Assembly (NCBI GenBank): GCA_965197275.1
Contig: CBDAMQ010000029.1
Span: 186,001 to 250,000 of the forward strand
DNA: 64,000 bases
Reading direction: 5' to 3'
Origin: DASCOT01 sp965197275
GTDB taxonomy: Bacteria; Acidobacteriota; UBA890; WLXD01
This document shows positions 34,009 to 43,566 of this stretch, piece after piece. Position 1 is the first letter of the stretch, and every line of letters starts with the position of its first letter. The notes beneath the pieces are model-generated. The model searched no databases. It saw nothing but the letters and a program-made list of their open reading frames with translations, and was not told the DNA's origin. The position numbers and the translations under genes were made by a program.

Positions 34009-34234
34009 GATCTCGCTGCCGTCACGCGGACTCTGTGGGGGGGAGCGGAGGGGGTGCCTCCATGGAGAGGGTAATCACGCTGTCCCTGGGCGGCAAGCAA
34101 CATTTCGTCGCCGGTACGGTGTTTCCGATGGACGGTCGATGGGTACCGTTGAGCGGCGGCGAACAGGCTACTGACTCACACCTAATATGCCGCATTAGCA
34201 CGGTTTATTCGGCTCCGAGACCGATCGGGCACCG

Positions 34235-34243
34235 TGCTAAACT
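34235..34243 (+). promoter_or_regulatory. Extended -10 promoter of the DegS-like gene (leaderless)
   Basis: TGC-TAAACT is an extended -10 element, six bases (gccgcc) before the GTG start. There is no Shine-Dalgarno. The 34009-34234 spacer also has to hold the promoter of the minus-strand efflux operon, which I could not place. Confidence 0.5.
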
Positions 34244-34249
34244 GCCGCC

Positions 34250-35092
34250 GTGCGCGACGAATTCAAAGATCTGACGCGGTACACGCTGTTGGCGGTACTC
34301 GGTCTGCTGGCGATGGCCTTGGTGGGCAGCTACTACGTGGCCCCGGACGGCGCCCTGTGGCCCGAGGTCGACCTCGGCGGTCCGGTACCGGAGTTTCGCA
34401 GCGACCCACGTGCCACCTCGTGGACTGAAGTCGCCCGGGTGCTCGAGCCTTCCGTGGCTGTGGTGGCGATTTACGAGGGTGAGCGCGCCGACGAATCGAC
34501 GCAGCGTTCGAGTGGCTCGGCCCTCGTGGTTCGATCGGACGGCTATCTGGTGACCAATTGGCACGTCGTGGAGGGCGCTGGATATATCGAAGTACAGCTG
34601 CAGAATATGCCTCCGTTGCCGGCGAGGGTGGTGGGTCGCGACAGCGGCACGGACCTGGCTGTTCTGAAAGTCGATGTCGTCGAGCCGCTCCGAGCCGCCG
34701 CGCTCGGTGATTCCGAGGTGCTCCAGGTCGGGGAGTGGGTAGTGGCGATGGGAGCTCCATTCCGCCTTACCGGAACCGTGTCGACCGGCATCGTCAGTGC
34801 TCTCGACCGACGAGTGCGGTCGCTGTCGTTGCGGAGCGCATTCATCCAAACCGACGCGGCGATCAATCCGGGCAATTCGGGCGGGCCGCTGGCGAATCTG
34901 CGCGGCGAGGTCATCGGCATCAATACCGCCATCGCGGTCTCCGAGGCGGCCTCGAGGACGGGACGCGGTGCCTACGCCGGGGTCGGTTTTGCCATCCCGA
35001 TAAACACCGTGCGACGGGTGGCGTCGCGCCTTATCGGTCGGGCCGGATTGCTGACGCCGGACGAGGATCCCGCCGCGATCGCGACATCCTAG
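34250..35092 (+). CDS. Membrane-anchored trypsin-like serine protease (DegS/HtrA type, no PDZ)
   Basis: A 280-residue S1C protease with one N-terminal membrane helix (LLAVLGLLAMALVGSYYV) and the catalytic triad in VTNWHVVEG (His), SGTDLAVLKV (Asp) and NPGNSGGPL (Ser). It ends soon after the protease domain (GFAIPINTVRRV), so the C-terminal PDZ domain usual in DegS/HtrA is absent. The GTG start is supported by the promoter position and by the helix. It may process periplasmic proteins; regulation must differ from PDZ-gated DegS. Confidence 0.9.
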   Translation: MRDEFKDLTRYTLLAVLGLLAMALVGSYYVAPDGALWPEVDLGGPVPEFRSDPRATSWTEVARVLEPSVAVVAIYEGERADESTQRSSGSALVVRSDGYLVTNWHVVEGAGYIEVQLQNMPPLPARVVGRDSGTDLAVLKVDVVEPLRAAALGDSEVLQVGEWVVAMGAPFRLTGTVSTGIVSALDRRVRSLSLRSAFIQTDAAINPGNSGGPLANLRGEVIGINTAIAVSEAASRTGRGAYAGVGFAIPINTVRRVASRLIGRAGLLTPDEDPAAIATS

Positions 35093-35117
35093 TGTCGGCT
35101 TAGTAGGAGAGTCGCAG

Positions 35118-36272
35118 GTGCGCCCGCCAGCTCCCGAGCGATTGAGGTTGGCGTTGATCACCTCGACCGTCATCGCTGCGCTGCTGTCGGTCGTCTTCGG
35201 CGTGCCGCGGGCGCGGGCTTGGATGACACCTGAGATTCGTCGTATGTGGGTTGCATCGGCGGCGCTCGGCGATACGACGGCTAGCGTCGCCTCCAAGGAC
35301 ACGCTTGCCGGCACGCCGGTGACCCTTTTCGCCATCCTGGAAGCAACCCCGCGCTTCGCGGGCGGCGAGGCGGTGCTATTCGGAACCACGCCCAGCGTGC
35401 GTCTGGCTTCCGACGCCGAGCCGGTCGCGGTGCAGACCTGGAACAGCTGGTGGTATGCCCCGGAGTTTCTTTGGTTCAAGGTCGAGCCCACCTTCCCGTT
35501 CGCCAACGAGACCTTCGACCCGACCTTCGATGTTCTCGAGATCGGGTTTACCGACAACTATCAGGTGAGCTGGGGATTCGGATGGAGCCACGCGGCCGAC
35601 ATCGATCCCAGCGGCGACGCCTACCCTGATCTCGGCACTGGCACGATGCGCTTCATGGCTCGAGCCGTGATTCGCGATCAACGCGACCGGATCCTGCAGC
35701 GGTCCGCATCGCCGGGGGGCGAGGCCGTTCAGGCGCAGCTGCCTACGGATCGACCCCATCGCGTCACCGTGCGCGCCGGCGATGACGCCTTCGGGATTCT
35801 CCACGGCTTCGCCGGGCTGCCGTACGTCCCGATCGTAGGGGCAACTGCCGATCACCCGGCCGGCCTGTTCCTGGGAGGCACCGTGCTCGCCTTCTGGCAG
35901 GCGGCGCAGCGCGGCGTCGGTGTTTACGATGGTCCGATCGTGCCGTGGGATAGCCTGGAGGACATTGCTGACCGAGTGGTCGACGACATGTTCCTGGCCA
36001 CCGACGGGACCTACTACTGGACCCGCGACCCGTTGCGCGCGGTGGACTTCGACGTCGTCCGGCCAGGCGATATTCTCACCATCGACGATCATGCCGGCAT
36101 CCTCTACGAGGACCGTGGTCCGGGCGGCGGCGGCGATCGGGTCCTGAACCGGTGGGACAGGGCCTTCGAGGCGTACTTCGAACCGTTGCGCACGACCCAA
36201 CTGGGCGAGGCATTCGTGGCTGACATCTCCGTCTGGCGCTTGCGCGACACGAGCTCGGGAGGTCGACCCTGA
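35118..36272 (+). CDS. Uncharacterised secreted protein
   Basis: I do not recognise this 384-residue protein. It starts at a GTG with TAGGAG nine bases upstream, has a signal peptide (LALITSTVIAALLSVVFGVPRARA), then a domain of about 200 residues rich in Trp and Phe, and near the C terminus VRPGDILTIDDHAGILYEDRG, which recalls the His-containing half of NlpC/P60 or CHAP folds. No cysteine occurs anywhere in the protein, so a papain-like nucleophile is excluded. It lies between a protease and hutU and may be co-transcribed with either. Confidence 0.75.
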   Translation: MRPPAPERLRLALITSTVIAALLSVVFGVPRARAWMTPEIRRMWVASAALGDTTASVASKDTLAGTPVTLFAILEATPRFAGGEAVLFGTTPSVRLASDAEPVAVQTWNSWWYAPEFLWFKVEPTFPFANETFDPTFDVLEIGFTDNYQVSWGFGWSHAADIDPSGDAYPDLGTGTMRFMARAVIRDQRDRILQRSASPGGEAVQAQLPTDRPHRVTVRAGDDAFGILHGFAGLPYVPIVGATADHPAGLFLGGTVLAFWQAAQRGVGVYDGPIVPWDSLEDIADRVVDDMFLATDGTYYWTRDPLRAVDFDVVRPGDILTIDDHAGILYEDRGPGGGGDRVLNRWDRAFEAYFEPLRTTQLGEAFVADISVWRLRDTSSGGRP

Positions 36273-36291
36273 GCGACGAACAGGAATCACG

Positions 36292-38001
36292 ATGACCGAT
36301 ACCGGCCGGAGCCGGCCGATGTACACCGATGAACGTCCCTCGGGGCCGATTCGTGCGCCGCGCGGTACCGAGCGCACCTGTTCGACGTGGGATACCGAGG
36401 GGGCCCTGCGGATGTTGATGAACAACCTCGATCCTGAGGTTGCGGTCGACTGGCCGAACCTGGTGGTCTACGGCGGCAGCGGCAGGGCAGCGCGCAACTG
36501 GCGCGCCTACAGGCAGATCGTCGATGCCCTGAAGGGGCTGGCCGCTGACGAGACGCTCTGTGTGCAGTCGGGAAAGCCGGTCTACGTCGCGCGTACCTGG
36601 CCGGATGCTCCGCGTGTCGTGATCGCCAACTCCAATCTGGTGCCGGATTGGGCCACCGAGGAGCACTTCGAGGAGCTCGATCAGGCCGGGCTCATGATGT
36701 ACGGGCAGATGACCGCCGGGTCCTGGATCTATATCGGTACGCAGGGAATCCTGCAGGGTACCTACGAGACTTTCGCCGCCTGCGCGCGGCAGGAGTTCGG
36801 TGCCGACAGCCTGCGCGGCAAGTTCGTCCTTACCGCCGGGCTCGGTGGTATGAGCGGCGCCCAACCCCTGGCAGCTACCATGAACGACGCGGCCGTCTTG
36901 ATAGTGGAGGCGCGCCCGCATCGGGTCGCTCGTAAGGTCGAGGAAGGCTACTGCGATCGGCAGGCCGATGACCTCGACCAGGCGTTGGGCTGGATCGACG
37001 AGGCGCGAGGGGCGGGGCGTGCTCTATCGGTCGGGCTGGTGGGCAACGCCGCGGAGGTTTACCCGCAGCTTGCGGCGCGCGGCGCGATTCCCGACGTCGT
37101 CACCGATCAGACGTCGGCGCACAATCTGCTCGACTACGTTCCGCTGGGGGATCTGGACGAAGTCGACCAGCTGCGCGTCGACGACCCGGAACAGTACCGT
37201 CGCCGTTCCCTCGACTCGATCGTCGCCCATACTCAGGGCATTCTCGATCTGCAGCGTGCCGGGGCGGTGTGCTTCGACTACGGCAACAACCTGCGCGGTC
37301 AGGCGGAGCGGGGTGGCCTGCGGGTTCGGAGCGATGATGGCCACTATCTGTATCCCGGCTTCGTCCCGGCGTACGTTCGTCCGCTCTTCTGCGAGGGGAA
37401 GGGCCCTTTTCGCTGGGCTTGCCTGTCGGGGGATCAGACGGACCTGGACGTGCTCGATGACGCTCTCGTCCGCGTGTTCCCGGACGATCGGGTGCTGCAC
37501 CGCTGGGTCAGCCTGGCGCGCGAGCGCGTCCCGCAGCTCGGGCTGCCATCGAGGATTTGCTGGCTGGGCTACGGTGAGCGGGCCCGATTCGGGCTCGAGA
37601 TCAACCGGCTGGTGGCATCCGGTGAGGTGTCGGCACCGGTCGCAATCGGACGCGATCATCTCGACTGTGGCTCGGTAGCGTCACCGAACCGCGAGACCGA
37701 GGCGATGATCGACGGCTCCGACGCGGTGGCCGATTGGCCGCTGTTGAACTTCGCCATGAACGCCGTCAGCGGCGCTTCGTGGATTTCGTTTCACCATGGT
37801 GGCGGTGTCGGAATGGGACGTGCGCTGCATGCCGGGATGGTGATCGTCGCTGACGGTACCGAGCGCAAGGCGGAGCGGCTCGAGCGCGTGCTCACGGTCG
37901 ATCCGGGGCTAGGGGTCGTGCGTCACGCCGACGCTGGCTACGAGCTCGCCGCCGAGACCGCCCGAGCGTGCAACGTGAACATGCCCTCGCTCGATGACTG
38001 A
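36292..38001 (+). CDS. hutU: Urocanate hydratase
   Basis: A 569-residue urocanase, normal in length. The NAD-binding and active-site stretch GKFVLTAGLGGMSGAQPLA and the conserved PLGDLDEVDQ-type and FHHGGGVGMGRALHAGMV blocks are clear. It converts urocanate to 4-imidazolone-5-propionate, the second step of histidine breakdown. AGGA lies seven bases before the ATG. The next gene, hutI, does the following step. No hutH (histidase) or formiminoglutamate hydrolase is in the window. Confidence 0.97.
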   Translation: MTDTGRSRPMYTDERPSGPIRAPRGTERTCSTWDTEGALRMLMNNLDPEVAVDWPNLVVYGGSGRAARNWRAYRQIVDALKGLAADETLCVQSGKPVYVARTWPDAPRVVIANSNLVPDWATEEHFEELDQAGLMMYGQMTAGSWIYIGTQGILQGTYETFAACARQEFGADSLRGKFVLTAGLGGMSGAQPLAATMNDAAVLIVEARPHRVARKVEEGYCDRQADDLDQALGWIDEARGAGRALSVGLVGNAAEVYPQLAARGAIPDVVTDQTSAHNLLDYVPLGDLDEVDQLRVDDPEQYRRRSLDSIVAHTQGILDLQRAGAVCFDYGNNLRGQAERGGLRVRSDDGHYLYPGFVPAYVRPLFCEGKGPFRWACLSGDQTDLDVLDDALVRVFPDDRVLHRWVSLARERVPQLGLPSRICWLGYGERARFGLEINRLVASGEVSAPVAIGRDHLDCGSVASPNRETEAMIDGSDAVADWPLLNFAMNAVSGASWISFHHGGGVGMGRALHAGMVIVADGTERKAERLERVLTVDPGLGVVRHADAGYELAAETARACNVNMPSLDD

Positions 38002-38043
38002 GCCGGGCGTCAAGACGGTGCCCACGCTGATCATGCGCGACCA

Positions 38044-39336
38044 ATGATGGAGACCGGCGACAAGACTGTCGCGACGCTGGTGGTGCGTGGCCTGCGGCAA
38101 TGTCTGACGATGGCGGGGCCCGGCGCCGGCCCCCGCTGCGGCACCGATCAGGACGATGTCGGCCTGGTCGAGGACGCCGCCATAGCGGTTGCCGGCGAAC
38201 AGATCGTGTACGCCGGTCCGGCAAGCGGTGTCCTGTCGAGCGTGCGGGTGGCTCCCGATGCGGTGAGCCTTGACGCCGATGGCGGTGTGCTGCTGCCGGG
38301 ATTCGTCGATCCACATACTCACGTGCTGTTCGGTGGCTGGCGGCCGGGCGAGTTTGCCCAGCGCATCGCTGGCGATAGCTACGGCGATATCCTGAAGGCC
38401 GGCGGCGGCATCCTGAGCACCGTCGACGCCACCCGCGCCTGCGGTGAGGAGGAGCTCGTCGAGATCGGTACGCGCCGGTTGCACCGCATGCTGAGCGCCG
38501 GAACGACCACCGTCGAGGCAAAGAGCGGCTACGGGCTCAGCGCCGCGGACGAGGCCAAGCTCGTTCGAGCAGCGCGGCGTCTAGGAGCCACAGAGGCGAC
38601 GGATGTCGTCGTTACGTTGCTGGCGGCGCACACGGTACCGCGCGAGTTCCGCGACGACCGCGATGGATACCTGGATCTGGTCGAGGAGATCATCGCGACG
38701 CTCGCCGATCGGGTCGACTACGTTGATGCGTTCTGCGAGGACGGCGCGTTTTCGGTACCGGAGTGTCGCCGCGTCTTCGCCGCCGCCGCGGCCGCCGGAT
38801 GCGGCGTCAAGGTCCATGCCGATCAGCTCGGCGAAAGCGGTGGCGCCGAGCTCGCGGCCGAAGTGGGGGCCGCCTCGGCGGACCATCTCGACTACATCTC
38901 TACTGCTGGCATTGCGGCGCTTGCGGGTGCCGGGGTCGTGGCGGTGCTACTGCCGTCGGTGCCGCTGTACGTGATGTCGTGCCGACAGGCACCGGCGCGC
39001 CGTCTGCAGGCAGCGGGAGTCCCGATCGCGCTGGCCACCGACTTCAACCCCGGGACGAGCGCCGTCGAGTCGATGGGCTTGATCGTCTCACTCGCCTGCA
39101 CGCTGCTGGGAATGAGCCCCGAGGCGGCGCTGGTGGCGGCGACCACCAACGCGGCGCATGCGATTGGGAAGGGCGCCGTCGTCGGCCGGCTGCAGCCGGG
39201 CATGCGGGCCGACCTGCAGATCTACGGGACCGACGACTACCGGATGCTGCCGTACCGATTCGGACAGCTGGGCCCGCGGTGGGTGATCAAGCGCGGCCGA
39301 ATCGTCGTCGGCGAGGGCGCGCCGGCCTCGGTGTAG
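38044..39336 (+). CDS. hutI: Imidazolonepropionase
   Basis: A 430-residue amidohydrolase that opens the imidazolone ring made by HutU. Metal ligands are seen in DPHTHVLFGG, LLAAHTVPRE and VKVHADQLG, with the ATDFNPGTS motif carrying the Asp. The substrate-loop GYGLSAADEAKLVRA is typical of HutI. It starts at the first of two adjacent ATG codons 42 bases after hutU. Confidence 0.96.
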   Translation: MMETGDKTVATLVVRGLRQCLTMAGPGAGPRCGTDQDDVGLVEDAAIAVAGEQIVYAGPASGVLSSVRVAPDAVSLDADGGVLLPGFVDPHTHVLFGGWRPGEFAQRIAGDSYGDILKAGGGILSTVDATRACGEEELVEIGTRRLHRMLSAGTTTVEAKSGYGLSAADEAKLVRAARRLGATEATDVVVTLLAAHTVPREFRDDRDGYLDLVEEIIATLADRVDYVDAFCEDGAFSVPECRRVFAAAAAAGCGVKVHADQLGESGGAELAAEVGAASADHLDYISTAGIAALAGAGVVAVLLPSVPLYVMSCRQAPARRLQAAGVPIALATDFNPGTSAVESMGLIVSLACTLLGMSPEAALVAATTNAAHAIGKGAVVGRLQPGMRADLQIYGTDDYRMLPYRFGQLGPRWVIKRGRIVVGEGAPASV

Positions 39337-39405
39337 CGGCCAACGTGATACAGACTCCGCACTCGGGGAACGATCCCCGGTGTTGTTGGAGGTTGGAGGT
39401 CGCCG

Positions 39406-40485
39406 ATGAGAATCGCACGTGGGTCCCTGCTGCTCCTGGCCGTCGTGGCAAGCTGCGTTGCCTCGGTGCCGCAGGACGACGCGGTCTTGCCGGACAACCC
39501 GTATCGGGTCGTCTACGACGGTGCCGCAGGCCCTCGGGTGGATGGACCCGGCGCCGGTCGGCACATTGTCTTGATCGCCGGTGACCACGAGTATCGATCC
39601 GAGGAGATCCTGCCGGCGATGGGGCGCATCCTGGCCGGAAGATTCGGCTTCAAATGCAGCGTGTTCTTCACCCTCGACGGCGACGGTTTCATCGAGCCCG
39701 GCAGCTCCGATATCGCCGGCCTGGAAGCGCTCGCAACTGCCGACCTGCTGATCGTCGGCCTGCGCTTCCAGGACTTCCCGGCTGCCGAGATGCAGCACAT
39801 CGTCGACTACCTCGACGGCGGCGGTCCGATTGTCGGCATTCGCACCGCGACGCATGCCTTCGCGATCGAGGGCGGACCCTTCGTCAAGTACACCTGGAAC
39901 TACCCCGGGGCGGAACACACCGGGGGCTTCGGCCGCCAGGTCCTGGGTGAGACCTGGGTAACGCATCACGGCGAGAACCACGAGCAGAGCTCGAGGCTGT
40001 TGCTGGCGGACCAGGAGGGACAGGACCAGGAGACTCACCCGGTTTTGCGCGGCGTGCGCGACGTGCACGTGGTCTCCGGCGGCTACTATGCCGACCCGAT
40101 GCCTGATTCCGTCGTTCTCGCCACCGGCCAAGTCCTCGATGGGATGGGTGCCGACTCCCCGCCGGCGCCCGACAAGGAGGTGTTGCCGGTCGCCTGGACG
40201 CGCACCTACGAGGCCGGAGACGGTCGCCAAGCCCGCGTCTTCACCACCACCCACGGCGCCTCCGAGGACTTCCTCAACGAGGGCTTTCGCCGCCTGATGA
40301 TCAACGCGGCGCTGTGGGCCGTCGGCCTGGAGGGATCGATCCAGCCGGACAGCGACGTCGCGCTGGTGGGGCCTTTTAATCCCGTCGCTTTCGCCTTCGA
40401 TGGCTATCGTCGCGGGGTGCGCCCAGCCGATCTTGCCGGTTGGGACACGCCGATCATGTCAACGGACAAGCCGACGCAGGACTGA
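39406..40485 (+). CDS. ThuA-domain lipoprotein
   Basis: A 359-residue protein with a lipoprotein signal (SLLLLAVVASC) followed by a ThuA-like (glutamine amidotransferase fold) domain: RHIVLIAGDHEYRSEE, LLIVGLRFQDFP, IVGIRTATHAF, and VAWTRTYEAGDGRQARVFTT with THGASEDF near the end. ThuA proteins in Planctomycetota, Verrucomicrobiota and Acidobacteriota are often encoded next to secreted sugar dehydrogenase-like proteins, as here. A strong GGAGG precedes the ATG. The catalytic role of the family is poorly known. Confidence 0.88.
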   Translation: MRIARGSLLLLAVVASCVASVPQDDAVLPDNPYRVVYDGAAGPRVDGPGAGRHIVLIAGDHEYRSEEILPAMGRILAGRFGFKCSVFFTLDGDGFIEPGSSDIAGLEALATADLLIVGLRFQDFPAAEMQHIVDYLDGGGPIVGIRTATHAFAIEGGPFVKYTWNYPGAEHTGGFGRQVLGETWVTHHGENHEQSSRLLLADQEGQDQETHPVLRGVRDVHVVSGGYYADPMPDSVVLATGQVLDGMGADSPPAPDKEVLPVAWTRTYEAGDGRQARVFTTTHGASEDFLNEGFRRLMINAALWAVGLEGSIQPDSDVALVGPFNPVAFAFDGYRRGVRPADLAGWDTPIMSTDKPTQD

Positions 40486-40489
40486 GCCG

Positions 40490-43384
40490 ATGTCCAACCG
40501 CTCCAACGGCGCTGTGGTTGGTGCGCTGGCGCTCGGCGGCTCGCTGCTGACGGCGCTGGCGTGCGGCACTGCCGAGATCCCGTTTCGGCAGGGCGATCAC
40601 GTCGTGCTCGTCGGCAACGCGTTGGCAGATCGGATGCAGCATGACGGGTGGCTCGAGACCTACCTGCAATCGGAGCTGCCGACGTACCAGCTCGTTATCC
40701 GGAATCATGGCTTCGCCGGCGACCGCATCGATCATCGTCCGCGCGTCAAGGGATCGTTGCCGCCGCGCGCCCCCACCGGGCCGGGGTTTCCGAGCGCCGA
40801 CGAGTACCTGGCGTTGTCGCGAGCCGACGTCATCGTGGCGATGTTCGGCTACAACGAATCGTTCGATGCACAGCCGGCGCAGTTCGCCGCCGCCTTGACC
40901 GAGTGGATCGATCACACCCGATCGCAGAACTACTCCGGCCGCGGGGCGCCTCGCATCGTGCTGTTGTCGCCCATCGCACACGAGGATCTGCACGACCCAA
41001 ATCTGCCGGATGGCCGCGACAACAACGCCCGGCTTGCCGCCTACACGGAGGCCATGCGAGAGGTGGCGCGAGCCAAGGACGTCCGATACGTCGACCTGTT
41101 CGGCCCCTCGCAGGAGCTCTATCGCGCCGCCGCCGCGCCGTTGACGATCAACGGAATCCACCTCAACAATGACGGCAACCGTGAGATCGCCGCGGTAATT
41201 GTGGAGTCGTTGCTGGGTTCGCCGCCGGCTGTCGCCGCCCCGAGGCTCGAGGCGTTACGCACCGCGATCCTCGACAAGAACTGGCACTGGTTCAACCGCT
41301 ACCGCACCACCGACGGCAACGACGTCTGGGGAACGCGCTCCTCGCTTGCCTTTACCGACGGCCAGACGAACTTCGAGGTGCTGCAGCACGAGCTCTCGCA
41401 GCTCGACCTGATGACCTCCAACCGCGACGCGGTGATCTGGGCGGCGGCCAGCGGCGAGCTGCGGACGCCGGACGACTCCAACGTGCCCGAGCCTGTCGAG
41501 GTCGAGACCAACCTGGCGGAGCCTCAATACCAGGACGGGGTCAGCATTACCGGCACTCTCGATTTCCTCACCGCCGAGGAAAGCATCGACAGGATGACCC
41601 TGCAGGAGGGTATGCACGCCAACCTGTTCGCCTCCGAGGAGATGTTTCCCGAGCTCGTCAACCCGGTGCAGCTTGGCGTCGATACGCGCGGCCGGCTGTG
41701 GGCCGCGACGTGGGCCACCTACCCGAAGTGGGAGCCCACCAAGGACATGGCCGACCGGTTGTTGATCCTCCCCGATCAGGATCGCGACGGCGTGGCCGAC
41801 GAGGCGATCACGTTCGCCCATGTGCACAACCCCACCGGGTTCGAGTTCTGGAACGGCGGCGTCATCGTCGCCTCGGTGCCGGACATCCTGTTTCTTAAGG
41901 ACACCGATGGAGACGACGTTGCCGACGTCCGCGTCCGCGTGCTCGGCGCGCTCGGATCAGCGGACACCCACCACTCGGCCAACAACTTCGTCTACGGGCC
42001 CGACGGCTTCATCTACTACCAGCGCGGCATCTTCAACGTGTCCAACGTCGAGACACCCTGGCGATCCAACCAGGAGTCGAACGTCTCCGGCATGTACCGG
42101 TTCAACCCGCGCACCTACGAGTTCAGCTTCCACGCCGAGAACGTCCCCAACGCCCACGGCATCAGCTTCGACTACTGGGGTCATCACTACGCCACCGACG
42201 CCACCGGCGGCAACGCCTACCAGGTGAAGCCGAACGGCGATGGCTCGTTCAGCATGCGCCGTCTGCTGCAACACACGGTACGCCCGGTCCCCAGCAGCGG
42301 CATCCTCTCCAGCGCCCACTTTCCCGACGCCAGCCAGGGCAACTTCCTGATCCTCAACGCCATCGCGTTCCTCGGGATCAAGCAGTACGCGCTGGACTTC
42401 GACACCGACAGCGGCGACGCCTGGGGCACCGAGACCGACGACTTCCTGGTCTCTGCCGATCCCAACTTCCGGCCCACCGACTTCGACATCGCCGACGACG
42501 GCGCCGTGTACGTCGCCGACTGGGCCAACGCCATCGTCGGACACATGCAGCACAACATCCGCGACCCGGCACGCGACCACGCGCACGGGCGCATCCACCG
42601 GATCACCGTGCCCGGGCGCCGGTTGTCACCTCATGTCGCGATCGACGGCCGGCCGATCGCCGAGTTGCTCGAAGCACTCGAGCACCCGATCAACGGTATC
42701 CGGCAGCGGGCACGCGTGGAGCTCTCGGAGCGCGAGAGCGCCGCGGTGATCGCCGCCACCGAAGAGTGGCTACAGCAGTTCGATGCGCGCGACGCCGGCG
42801 ATGCGCATCACTTCCTCGAAGCGCTCTGGGTGCATCAGCAGCACAACGTCGTCAACCGCGATCTGCTGGCACTGGTGCTCAACTCGCCCGAGCCTCACGC
42901 TCGTGTCGCAGCCCGCACGGTAGAGCAGTTCTGGGATCACAACGCCGCCGAGCCGATCGATTTCGCCTCCAGGCGGACGGATGACCCGGACATCGAGGAG
43001 GTGACGCCTGACCCCGACGCCATCGTCATCCGAACCCTGGTGGACGAGATGCGCTTCGACACCACCGAGTTCACCGTCAAGGCGCGGCAGAACGTCAAGA
43101 TCTGGTTCGAGAACCCTGACTACATGCCGCACAACCTGATCATCGGCGAGCCGGACTCGGCCGAGGAGATCGGCCTCGCCGCCGAGGCGCTCGGCGCTGT
43201 CGGCTTCGCGGTTGATTTCCGTCCCGACAGCGACAGGATCCTCGTCGCATCAGAGCTGCTCAACCACCGCGAGTACCAGGTGATCGAGTTCACTGCCCCC
43301 GCCGACGCCGGCGACTACGACTATCTCTGCACGTTCCCGAACCACTGGCAGACGATGCAGGGGTTGATGCGGGTAGTGGAGTAG
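40490..43384 (+). CDS. Secreted fusion: SGNH-like domain, propeller dehydrogenase-like domain, C-terminal cupredoxin
   Basis: A 964-residue exported protein with a lipobox-like start (GGSLLTALAC). Residues about 30-260 are SGNH-hydrolase-like (VVLVGNALADRM, GYNESF, NGIHLNNDGNRE), but Asn replaces the nucleophile Ser. Residues about 365-690 form a PQQ/sorbosone-dehydrogenase-type propeller (MTLQEGMHANLFASEE, GVDTRGRLWAATW, FVYGPDGFIYYQRG, DFDIADDGAVYVADW). A helical HEAT-like part follows, and the last 110 residues are a blue copper domain with ligands in MPHNLIIGEP and LCTFPNHWQTMQGLM (His, Cys, His, Met). It probably oxidises a sugar or alcohol and passes electrons through copper. The preceding ThuA gene is five bases away. 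Confidence 0.87.
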   Translation: MSNRSNGAVVGALALGGSLLTALACGTAEIPFRQGDHVVLVGNALADRMQHDGWLETYLQSELPTYQLVIRNHGFAGDRIDHRPRVKGSLPPRAPTGPGFPSADEYLALSRADVIVAMFGYNESFDAQPAQFAAALTEWIDHTRSQNYSGRGAPRIVLLSPIAHEDLHDPNLPDGRDNNARLAAYTEAMREVARAKDVRYVDLFGPSQELYRAAAAPLTINGIHLNNDGNREIAAVIVESLLGSPPAVAAPRLEALRTAILDKNWHWFNRYRTTDGNDVWGTRSSLAFTDGQTNFEVLQHELSQLDLMTSNRDAVIWAAASGELRTPDDSNVPEPVEVETNLAEPQYQDGVSITGTLDFLTAEESIDRMTLQEGMHANLFASEEMFPELVNPVQLGVDTRGRLWAATWATYPKWEPTKDMADRLLILPDQDRDGVADEAITFAHVHNPTGFEFWNGGVIVASVPDILFLKDTDGDDVADVRVRVLGALGSADTHHSANNFVYGPDGFIYYQRGIFNVSNVETPWRSNQESNVSGMYRFNPRTYEFSFHAENVPNAHGISFDYWGHHYATDATGGNAYQVKPNGDGSFSMRRLLQHTVRPVPSSGILSSAHFPDASQGNFLILNAIAFLGIKQYALDFDTDSGDAWGTETDDFLVSADPNFRPTDFDIADDGAVYVADWANAIVGHMQHNIRDPARDHAHGRIHRITVPGRRLSPHVAIDGRPIAELLEALEHPINGIRQRARVELSERESAAVIAATEEWLQQFDARDAGDAHHFLEALWVHQQHNVVNRDLLALVLNSPEPHARVAARTVEQFWDHNAAEPIDFASRRTDDPDIEEVTPDPDAIVIRTLVDEMRFDTTEFTVKARQNVKIWFENPDYMPHNLIIGEPDSAEEIGLAAEALGAVGFAVDFRPDSDRILVASELLNHREYQVIEFTAPADAGDYDYLCTFPNHWQTMQGLMRVVE

Positions 43385-43566
43385 GCCAACGAAACGGTGA
43401 CCAACTACTCGCTCTCCAACGTGCTGAGCGGGGCACGCTACGAAGAGCGCGACACCGGGCAAAGGTAGTCGGCGTTGCCACAGGCGGGCGGTGCCTGCAA
43501 CGCGATGAGTTTGTCTAGCGCGATTTGGACGAACCGATGTCGCAGCTCAACCCTGCTGAGTCGGCT

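Noticed and set aside
36062..36122. NlpC/P60 peptidase domain in the unknown secreted protein
   Set aside because: No cysteine in the whole protein, so the family nucleophile is absent.
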